A stretch of DNA of 11,385 nucleotides from an uncultured Collinsella sp. (lineage in GTDB: Bacteria; Actinomycetota; Coriobacteriia; Coriobacteriales; Coriobacteriaceae), in assembly GCA_902478985.1 (NCBI GenBank), contig CABSNH010000045.1, forward strand, positions 1 through 11,385. The letters run 5' to 3'. The notes under the pieces are model-generated. The model made no database searches, was not told the origin of the DNA, and saw only the letters and a list, made by a program, of their open reading frames with translations. The position numbers were made by a program, and so were the translations under genes. Below, piece after piece: positions 6,076-11,385 of this stretch (position 1 is its first letter; every line of letters begins with the position of its first letter).

Positions 6076-8946
6076 ATGAGTCGCCGTAATACCGAACTGC
6101 TCTTACTCATCGCCTCGGCGTTCCCCGTCATCCTGCTGTATGCGATGTACGTGCTCACCGCAGGCGCCGCCATCTCGTTTGAGACACTTGCCGTTCCGAT
6201 CGGTCTCTTTGCCGCCTTCGCCGCGGCGCATATCGCCGTGCGCATTCTGGCACCCGGCGCCGACCCGGCCATCCTGCCCATCGTCTTTGTTCTTTCGGGC
6301 ATTGGCATCACGTTTGTGACGCGCTTGGCGCCCACGCTCGCCATCTCGCAGCTCGTCATCCTGTTTATCTCGGTGGCGTTGATGGTAGGTACGCTTGCGC
6401 TGGTCAAAAACCTCGACGTAGTCATGCGCTACAAGTACACCTTTGGCATCATCGGCATCATCTTGCTGATGCTGCCCATCTTTATCGGCACCACGATCTC
6501 GGGCTCTAAACTGTGGATTCGCATCGCCGGCTTTACCATTCAGCCCGGCGAGTTCGCCAAGGTCTTTATCGTGCTGTTCCTAGCCGGTTACCTGGCCGAG
6601 AACCGCGAACTGCTCTCCATCTCCAACCGCAAGATCTTGGGTCTTAAGATTCCGCGTCTGCGCCTGCTGCTGCCGCTGTTCGCAGTCTGGGGCGTATGCC
6701 TGCTCGTCGTTGTCTTCGAACGTGACCTGGGCTCGGCCTTGCTGTTCTACACCATCTTCTTGCTGATGCTCTACGTTGCCACGGGTCGCTTCTCGTATGT
6801 CATCATCGGCCTTGTGCTCTTGGCCGTGGGGGCCGTGGGCGCTTACAAGTTCCTGTCGCACGTCCAGGTTCGTTTCCAGATCTGGGCCGATCCCTTTAAG
6901 GATGCACAGGGCCAGGGCTACCAGATTGTCCAGTCCCTCTTCTCGCTGGCCGACGGCGGCCTTGTTGGCGTCGGCATTGGCAACGGCATGGCCAACAACA
7001 TCCCCGTCGTCGAGTCCGACTTTATCTTCTCGGCTATCGGCGAGGAGATGGGCCTTTTGGGCGGTGGCGCCGTTCTTATCCTGTTTATGCTCTTTGCCGT
7101 ACGCGGCCTGACCACGGCAGCCCGTGCCAAGTCCGACCTTGCCGCCTTTAGCGCCACTGGTCTTACGGCCGCCATCAGCTTCCAGGCGTTCTTGATCGTT
7201 GGCGGCGTTACCCGCCTGATTCCGCTGACCGGCGTCACCCTGCCCTTTATGAGCCAGGGTGGCTCCTCGCTGCTGGCAAGCTTTATCATCGTCGCGCTTT
7301 TGCTGCGCGCCGGTGACGAGGCAACCGGTCGCGAGGCCGAGCTCACCGGCACCGGCACCATGGCCGCCATCACCGACGACCAGGTCGCCTCGGCGGCCTC
7401 CCCGGCTGGCACGCGCTTCGCCACTTCGTCTTCGCACAACCGCGGCAGCCACTCCGCCGGCTCGCGCATGCGCCGTCGCCTGCTCGACACGCCCGAATCC
7501 GGTGTGCTCGGCCGCGTGGCGCTCGCCAATCGACTGACCCGTGCCGTGCTCGCCTTTACGGCACTATTCGCCATCCTTATCGGCAACCTCACCTATGTCC
7601 AGGTCATCAAGGCCAAGGACTATCAGGACATGCCGACCAACAACCACACCATCGCCCGCTCCAAGTACATCCAGCGCGGCTCCATCATCACGTCCGACGG
7701 CGTGACGCTGGCCGAGTCGCTGCAACAGGAAGACGGCACCTACGCCCGCTCCTACCCCAACGGAAACATGGCCGCTCACGTGGTGGGCTATGTAAGCCAG
7801 CAGTACGGCACCGCTGGTGTCGAGAGCGTCATGAACGAAACGCTCACCGGCTCCAAGGATTACTCCAGCTGGGACAACGCCCTCGCGTCGCTCGCGGGCC
7901 AAAACCAACCGGGCAACACCGCCAAGCTCACCATCGACTCGCGCATCCAGACGGCTGCCGAGCAGGCACTCAAGGGCTTTAAGGGTGCCGTGGTGGTTAT
8001 GGATCCGCGCACCGGCGCGGTCCTCGCATGCGCAAGCTCGCCCACCTATGACAACACCAACATCGATGCCCTGATGCAGTCGGGCGGTGGCGAGGACGGC
8101 TCCATGTACGACCGCGCCATGGACGCTCTCTATACCCCGGGCTCGACCTTTAAGGTCGTCACACTCTCCGCGGCGCTCGAAACCGGCACCGCCAGCCTTA
8201 CCAGCACGTACCAGGCGCCCGGCTCCATGGATATCGGCAACGCGCCGGTCACCAATTACGCCAACGAGAGCTACGGTACCATCAGCCTGCAACAGGCCTT
8301 TGCCGTGTCGTCCAACGTCGTCTTTGGCCAGGTGGCCAACGAGATCGGCGCCAGCTCGCTCGTCCAGTTTGCCAACGCCTTTGGTTACGGCCAAAAGCTC
8401 GGTCAGGACCTGACCACCGCGGCCTCCATCATGGCCGACCCCTCGCTCATGACCGAGTGGGAGACCGCCTGGGCAGGCGCCGGCCAGCCTGTCGGCATGG
8501 ACCACACGCCAGGTCCGCAGACCACCGTCATGCAAAACTGCGTGATAGCGGCGGCCATCGCCAACAGCGGCGTGGTCATGGACCCGTTCTTCGTGGCCCA
8601 GGTGCTCGCCCCCGACGGAACCGTGGTCAAGACCACGCAATCCCGCTCGCTCGGCCAGGCCGTCAGCGCCACCACGGCCGATCAGGTCAAGCAGGCCATG
8701 CTCGCGGTTGTCCAGTCCGGCACCGGCACCGATGCCCAGATTCCGGGCGTCAAGGTCGCCGGCAAGACCGGATCGGCCGAGACCGGCGGTACCAACGTCA
8801 ACTCGATGTTCGTCGGCTTCGCACCTTACGATTCACCCACGGTCGCCATCTCGGTGGCCTTGGAGGATTACGACAAACACGACGTCAAGGCAGCCAAGAT
8901 CGCCGGCATCGTCCTGACCGCGGCACTTGCCGCCCAAGGAGCGTGA
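6076..8946 (+). CDS. SEDS glycosyltransferase (RodA/FtsW) fused to class B penicillin-binding protein (PbpA-like)
   Basis: 956 residues in one frame. Residues 1-412 are a SEDS protein of about ten membrane segments: GSKLWI (143-148), QPGEFAK (156-162), FERDLGSALL (214-223) and the likely catalytic Asp315 in ESDFIFSAIGEE, the site of Asp297 in E. coli FtsW. A polar linker (about 413-487) leads to one more helix (488-507), then a transpeptidase: RGSIITSDG (534-542), catalytic Ser690 in STFK, SSN (745-747) and KTG (897-899). SEDS polymerises lipid II, the PBP cross-links, and the two normally bind as separate proteins. With the linker inside the cell, the extra helix puts the transpeptidase outside, as required. 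Start: ATG 6076, with GGGAG at 6063-6067; GTG 6067 lies within that site. It follows the phosphatase by 16 bases. It replaces rodA and pbpA of the mycobacterial order; whether it works in elongation or division is not shown. Confidence 0.95.
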   Translation: MSRRNTELLLLIASAFPVILLYAMYVLTAGAAISFETLAVPIGLFAAFAAAHIAVRILAPGADPAILPIVFVLSGIGITFVTRLAPTLAISQLVILFISVALMVGTLALVKNLDVVMRYKYTFGIIGIILLMLPIFIGTTISGSKLWIRIAGFTIQPGEFAKVFIVLFLAGYLAENRELLSISNRKILGLKIPRLRLLLPLFAVWGVCLLVVVFERDLGSALLFYTIFLLMLYVATGRFSYVIIGLVLLAVGAVGAYKFLSHVQVRFQIWADPFKDAQGQGYQIVQSLFSLADGGLVGVGIGNGMANNIPVVESDFIFSAIGEEMGLLGGGAVLILFMLFAVRGLTTAARAKSDLAAFSATGLTAAISFQAFLIVGGVTRLIPLTGVTLPFMSQGGSSLLASFIIVALLLRAGDEATGREAELTGTGTMAAITDDQVASAASPAGTRFATSSSHNRGSHSAGSRMRRRLLDTPESGVLGRVALANRLTRAVLAFTALFAILIGNLTYVQVIKAKDYQDMPTNNHTIARSKYIQRGSIITSDGVTLAESLQQEDGTYARSYPNGNMAAHVVGYVSQQYGTAGVESVMNETLTGSKDYSSWDNALASLAGQNQPGNTAKLTIDSRIQTAAEQALKGFKGAVVVMDPRTGAVLACASSPTYDNTNIDALMQSGGGEDGSMYDRAMDALYTPGSTFKVVTLSAALETGTASLTSTYQAPGSMDIGNAPVTNYANESYGTISLQQAFAVSSNVVFGQVANEIGASSLVQFANAFGYGQKLGQDLTTAASIMADPSLMTEWETAWAGAGQPVGMDHTPGPQTTVMQNCVIAAAIANSGVVMDPFFVAQVLAPDGTVVKTTQSRSLGQAVSATTADQVKQAMLAVVQSGTGTDAQIPGVKVAGKTGSAETGGTNVNSMFVGFAPYDSPTVAISVALEDYDKHDVKAAKIAGIVLTAALAAQGA

Positions 8947-8996
8947 TGCCTGTGATCGAAGCGGATACTTGGGGCGCGCCGCGGCCGATGAGCTAG
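8946..8996 (+). CDS. possible 16-residue small protein or leader peptide upstream of pknB
   Basis: The frame reads MPVIEADTWGAPRPMS and stops at TAG 8994-8996. Its ATG overlaps the stop of the SEDS-PBP gene (TGATG, 8944-8948). AAGGAG at 8936-8941 lies four bases before it, a good ribosome binding site placed inside the end of the upstream gene. Translational coupling is therefore plausible. The frame runs through the left arm of the hairpin at 8970-9019, and its stop lies in the inner loop. It could be a leader peptide, a functionless coupled frame, or the remnant of a gene such as pknA that stands between pbpA and pknB in mycobacteria. Expression is not shown; I found no similarity to a known peptide. 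Confidence 0.35.
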   Translation: MPVIEADTWGAPRPMS

Positions 8997-9019
8997 CGGC
9001 AAGGCGCCACGCGGCCCCA
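8970..9019 (+). promoter_or_regulatory. GC-rich intercistronic hairpin before pknB
   Basis: TGGGGCGCG at 8970-8978 pairs with 9010-9019 in nine base pairs with one bulged G (9013). Within it, CCGC (8979-8982) can pair with GCGG (8996-8999). No T tract follows, so it is not an ordinary terminator. In this position it could shield or process the mRNA, or tune how much pknB is made relative to the upstream genes. The GGCGCGCC at 8973-8980 is itself palindromic, so other folds compete. Confidence 0.4.
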
Positions 9020-9078
9020 GCGGCCATAGATTTGGTACTACACACATCGTTGAGCGAATAAGTTAGTTAGGAGCAGGA

Positions 9079-11028
9079 ATGGAACAGAGGGTCCTCGGGG
9101 GAAGATACCTCCTCAAGGATAAGGTGGGAACGGGCGGCATGGCGACCGTCTTCCGTGCGCAAGATCAGGTCCTCGACCGCACGGTTGCCGTCAAGATCAT
9201 GCTGCCGCAGTATGCCGGCGACGCCACCTTCGCCGCCCGCTTTAAGCAGGAGGCCCAGGCAGCAGCAGGTCTCTCCTCCCCCTATATCGTGGGCGTCTAC
9301 GATTGGGGCAAGGATGGCGATACCTACTACATCGTCATGGAGTACCTGCGCGGTACCGACCTTAAGAGTGGCATCAAGAGCCACGGCGCCCTCGATCCAA
9401 AGAAGGTCGCACAGATCGGCTCGCAGATCAGCTCCGCGCTTTCGGTCGCCCACAAGCACGAGATCATCCACCGCGACATTAAGCCGCAAAACATCATGGT
9501 GCTGCCCGACGGCAACATCAAGGTCATGGACTTTGGCATCGCGCGCGCAAAGAACAGCCACCTCACGCAGGACAACAATGTACTGGGCACCGCCCACTAC
9601 GTAAGCCCCGAGCAAACGCGCGGCCAGGACCTCGGTCCCACTTCGGATATCTACTCCCTGGGCGTCGTGATGTACGAGTGCGCCACCGGTCGCGTCCCCT
9701 TTGACGGTGACGACGCCATCTCGGTTGCGCTCAAGCAGGTAAACGAACTGCCGGTTCCGCCGAGCCAGATCAACTCCGGCGTCGACGCCGATCTGGAGCG
9801 CATCATCCTCAAGTGCATGGAAAAGGACCCGTCGAACCGCTTCCAAACGGCAGACGAGCTGCGCCAGGTGCTCAACAACTACCTGTCCGGCCGCGCCGTC
9901 AACGTCTCCGAGCCCACGCGCATCATCGGTGCCGCGGGCGACCTGGGCGCCACCAAGACCCGTGAGCTGTCTGACTCCACGCGCGCTATGGTTCGCCCCG
10001 TATCGGGCGTAAGCGGACAGACCAACCCCCGCAGCGCCGTCTCGGGTTCCACCGGTTCCTACGAGGTCGATCAGCCCAAGTCCAACAAGAACAAGATTAT
10101 CGCCGCCGTAGTCGCCGCAATCGCCGTGGTTGGCGTTGTGGTGGCCTTCGCCACCGGGCTCTTTGGGGGCGAGCAGGTTACGGTGCCCGATGTGCTTAAC
10201 AAGGACCAGCAGGCCGCTATCGAGCTGATCAAGGAGGCCGGCCTTGAGGTCGGAACTGTCGACCAGAGCTATAACGACGATGTCGACGAGGGCAAGGTTG
10301 CCGAGCAGACCCCCAACGGCAACACTAAGAAGCCCAAGGGCTCCAAGGTTAACCTGGTGATCTCCAAGGGCCCCAAGCCCTCCGAGAAAGTTGAGGTTCC
10401 GCAGCTCGTCGGCCTAACCAAGGACCAGGCCGAGGCCGCGCTGGCAAGCGTGGGCCTGAAGGGCAACGCAACCGAGGAGGCCAACGAGGCCGACGAAGGC
10501 CAGGTCTTTGAGCAGGGCACTGATGCCGGCAAGGAAGTCGAGAAGGGCACGACCATCTCGTATAAGGTCTCCAGCGGTCCTGACACCACCTCCGTCCCCG
10601 ATCTGACCGACATGACCGAGGCCCAGGCACGCAACGCTCTCGACATGGCCGGTTTTGGCGTCAACGTGAGCTACCAGGAGAACGATTCCGTCACCGAGGG
10701 CACCGTCATTAGCTGGAACCCCAGCGGCAAGCAGAAGCCCGGCGCCACGATCACCGTCGTCATCGCCAAGAAGTCCGGCAAGGCCAGCGTTCCGGGCAAC
10801 CTGTACGGCAAGAGCATCTCCGCCGCCGTCACCGCGCTCAACAACGCCGGATTCTACAACATCGCATTCTGCGATCAGAACGGCAACCCCGTGAGTGGCA
10901 ACGAAAACGCCACCGTGACGGGCGTCTCCCCCACCGGCAAGCAGTCTACCGACAACACGATCACGCTGACGGTTTCGGTTTCTGGCTCTGGTACTGATTC
11001 AGGCGATGATTCCGGCACGACCAACTAG
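9079..11028 (+). CDS. pknB: PknB-type membrane Ser/Thr kinase with four PASTA repeats
   Basis: 649 residues. The kinase domain is about 10-270: glycine loop GTGGMATV (17-24), Lys39 in VAVK, Glu58, HRDIKPQN (131-138), DFG (151-153) and SPE (176-178), so all catalytic residues are present. Thr163 and Thr171 are activation-loop candidates; Thr171 sits in GTAHYVSPEQ, as in mycobacterial PknB. A juxtamembrane region (271-338) holds likely autophosphorylation and FHA-docking sites such as EPTRII and DSTRAM. One membrane helix (339-360) is followed by PASTA repeats at about 365-431, 436-500, 504-565 and 568-635, and a Ser/Gly/Asp tail. PASTA repeats bind muropeptides or lipid II, and the kinase controls wall synthesis and division. 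ATG 9079 with AGGAG at 9069-9073. The 132-base gap before it is long for this operon. The first operon kinase lacks such sensors, so the two kinases probably respond to different cues. Confidence 0.97.
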   Translation: MEQRVLGGRYLLKDKVGTGGMATVFRAQDQVLDRTVAVKIMLPQYAGDATFAARFKQEAQAAAGLSSPYIVGVYDWGKDGDTYYIVMEYLRGTDLKSGIKSHGALDPKKVAQIGSQISSALSVAHKHEIIHRDIKPQNIMVLPDGNIKVMDFGIARAKNSHLTQDNNVLGTAHYVSPEQTRGQDLGPTSDIYSLGVVMYECATGRVPFDGDDAISVALKQVNELPVPPSQINSGVDADLERIILKCMEKDPSNRFQTADELRQVLNNYLSGRAVNVSEPTRIIGAAGDLGATKTRELSDSTRAMVRPVSGVSGQTNPRSAVSGSTGSYEVDQPKSNKNKIIAAVVAAIAVVGVVVAFATGLFGGEQVTVPDVLNKDQQAAIELIKEAGLEVGTVDQSYNDDVDEGKVAEQTPNGNTKKPKGSKVNLVISKGPKPSEKVEVPQLVGLTKDQAEAALASVGLKGNATEEANEADEGQVFEQGTDAGKEVEKGTTISYKVSSGPDTTSVPDLTDMTEAQARNALDMAGFGVNVSYQENDSVTEGTVISWNPSGKQKPGATITVVIAKKSGKASVPGNLYGKSISAAVTALNNAGFYNIAFCDQNGNPVSGNENATVTGVSPTGKQSTDNTITLTVSVSGSGTDSGDDSGTTN

Positions 11029-11080
11029 TCATCAAGACGTTGCCCACAGCGGCTGATGACGCAAACACATTCGCTCAACG

Positions 11081-11123
11081 GCGCCCGTTTGTCCCCCCCC
11101 CCGGCAAACGGGCGCTTTCTTTA
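11081..11123 (+). terminator. intrinsic terminator of the operon
   Basis: GCGCCCGTTTG at 11081-11091 pairs perfectly over 11 bases with CAAACGGGCGC at 11105-11115, followed by TTTCTTT. It lies 52 bases after the pknB stop. The 13-base loop is T, ten consecutive C (11093-11102), then GG. The C run makes its exact length uncertain in short-read data. Confidence 0.93.
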
Positions 11124-11163
11124 TCTGAAGCAGCAAAAACTACGGCATGCCTTTAGACCAGAA

Positions 11164-11192
11164 GAGCCCGGCACCGTAGCGGTACCGGGCTC
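11164..11192 (-). terminator. terminator-like hairpin downstream of the tRNA fragment repeat
   Basis: GAGCCCGG.ACCG at 11164-11176 pairs with CGGT.CCGGGCTC at 11180-11192 around a three-base loop: 13 positions with one G.U wobble on the minus-strand RNA and a C.A mismatch on the plus strand. The minus strand is therefore the better-folding one. On it the hairpin is followed by TTCTGGTCT, a weak U tract. It sits directly after the 24-base tRNA 3' copy at 11202-11225, which suggests it once terminated a minus-strand tRNA transcript. Confidence 0.5.
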
Positions 11193-11201
11193 GATATTCC
11201 T

Positions 11202-11225
11202 CTGGTGCCCCCGGGCGGATTCGAA
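11202..11225 (-). repeat. 24-base copy of the tRNA-Arg 3' end (direct repeat)
   Basis: These 24 bases are identical to 11332-11355, the stretch of the tRNA gene from the T loop (TTCGAA on the minus strand) through the acceptor strand to CACCA plus one G. The upstream part of the tRNA is not present: the T-stem 5' strand is replaced by an unrelated sequence. The similarity continues on the 3' side as GGAATAT after a one-base indel. Because it is limited to the tRNA 3' end, it looks like an integrase attachment-site scar or the tail of a decayed tRNA copy. Confidence 0.8.
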
Positions 11226-11252
11226 AACTCCCCCCGCGGGGAAATTGGTGAC

Positions 11253-11278
11253 GCGGGTGTCGACGGCCCGAATCCGCC
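11253..11278 (+). repeat. inverted partial copy of the tRNA-Arg T-arm region
   Basis: The plus strand here matches the minus-strand tRNA at 24 of 26 bases: GCGGGTGTCGACGG, then CC where the tRNA has TT, then CGAATCCGCC. It covers the 3' strand of the anticodon stem, the variable loop and the T arm, in the opposite orientation to the tRNA. With the repeat at 11202-11225 it forms a perfect 10-base inverted pair (11214-11223 with 11269-11278) around the palindrome CCCCGCGGGG (11232-11241). It cannot form a tRNA by itself. Confidence 0.7.
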
Positions 11279-11289
11279 GACAGCCCGCA

Positions 11290-11323
11290 CAAACCAGAAA
11301 CGGCGCCGCTCTCGCAACGCCGT
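11290..11323 (-). terminator. possible terminator of tRNA-Arg(CCU)
   Basis: On the minus strand ACGGCG (11323-11318) pairs with CGCCGT (11305-11300) around a 12-base loop, followed by TTCTGGTTTG. It starts 10 bases after the CCA end of the tRNA. The stem is short, but position, orientation and the shared TTCTGGT tail with the hairpin at 11164-11192 support a terminator role. Confidence 0.45.
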
Positions 11324-11332
11324 CATATTCCC

Positions 11333-11385
11333 TGGTGCCCCCGGGCGGATTCGAACCGTCGACACCCGCTTTAGGAGAGCGGTGC
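11333..11385 (-). tRNA. tRNA-Arg(CCU), 5' part outside the window
   Basis: Read on the minus strand from 11385, the anticodon stem CCGCT/AGCGG (11382-11378 with 11370-11366) encloses the loop CTCCTAA. This gives anticodon CCU (11375-11373), which reads the Arg codon AGG. A five-base variable loop GTGTC follows, then a T arm with loop TTCGAAT, the acceptor strand CGGGGGC, discriminator A, and encoded CCA ending at 11333. The acceptor 5' strand, D arm and roughly the first 23 bases lie beyond the window. The T stem GACGG/CCGCC has one A.C mismatch. Confidence 0.85.

Noticed and set aside
7312..7540. Possible sequencing error joining separate rodA and pbpA genes
   Set aside because: The linker is one uninterrupted frame with codon use like its neighbours. 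No ribosome binding site plus start precedes the second membrane helix, and the topology works as a fusion. Reads would still settle it.
2662..8640. Long minus-strand open frames opposite fhaA, pstP and the SEDS-PBP gene
   Set aside because: They are antisense shadows produced by GC-rich codon bias. Their translations are rich in Arg, Gly, His and Ala without motifs, and the plus-strand proteins have clear domains.
9027..9064. Internal promoter for pknB (TAGATT, TGGTACTAC, TAAGTT)
   Set aside because: None of these makes an acceptable -10 with a -35 at proper spacing; I cannot distinguish them from chance in this AT-richer stretch.
833..11028. A new defence or mobile system in the main gene block
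   Set aside because: All six large genes belong to the known actinobacterial kinase, FHA, phosphatase and wall-synthesis locus; the novelty is in arrangement and details, not in a separate system.
11153..11365. Minus-strand open frame of 70 codons at the right end
   Set aside because: It covers the tRNA, its repeats and two hairpins, so the region is explained without a protein.

Overview
The window looks like one end of an Illumina-assembled contig from a high-GC Gram-positive actinobacterium. The closest fit is a gut Coriobacteriia member such as Collinsella. That rests on GC-rich codon use, the actinobacterial order of cell-wall signalling genes, and a single-chain SEDS-transpeptidase protein; the genus is inference. 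The first 46 bases are not genomic. They are the end of the P5 oligo, an 8-base i5 index and the complete Nextera read-1 adapter.

Layout. 47-391 (minus): a membrane protein of unknown function, cut off by the adapter at its C-terminus. 392-832: a divergent intergenic region with three related palindromic repeats and one probable promoter for each side. 833-11028 (plus): a compact operon of six large genes. In order they encode a Ser/Thr kinase with a polytopic membrane tail; an FhaA-type protein (DUF3662 plus FHA); an FhaB-type membrane FHA protein; a PP2C phosphatase (PstP type) with a long disordered N-terminus; a fusion of a SEDS glycosyltransferase (RodA/FtsW) with a class B penicillin-binding protein; and a PknB-type kinase with four PASTA repeats. 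11081-11123: a strong intrinsic terminator. 11124-11385: the 3' part of a minus-strand tRNA-Arg(CCU), followed by two terminator-like hairpins and two partial copies of the tRNA's 3' half.

How the genes work together. This is the counterpart of the mycobacterial fhaA-fhaB-pstP-rodA-pbpA-pknA-pknB locus. The PASTA kinase probably senses peptidoglycan or lipid II outside the cell. The two kinases and the phosphatase set phospho-threonine levels, the FHA proteins read them, and the SEDS-PBP fusion polymerises and cross-links peptidoglycan. Two things differ from the mycobacterial plan: the second kinase is at the head of the operon and carries about nine membrane segments, and rodA and pbpA are one gene.

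The least explained parts are small. Between the SEDS-PBP gene and pknB there is a 132-base gap, long for this operon. It holds a 16-codon reading frame with a good ribosome binding site, stop-start coupled to the gene before it, and that frame ends inside a GC-rich hairpin. At the right end, duplicated and inverted tRNA 3' fragments suggest recombination at the tRNA or decay of a second tRNA copy.
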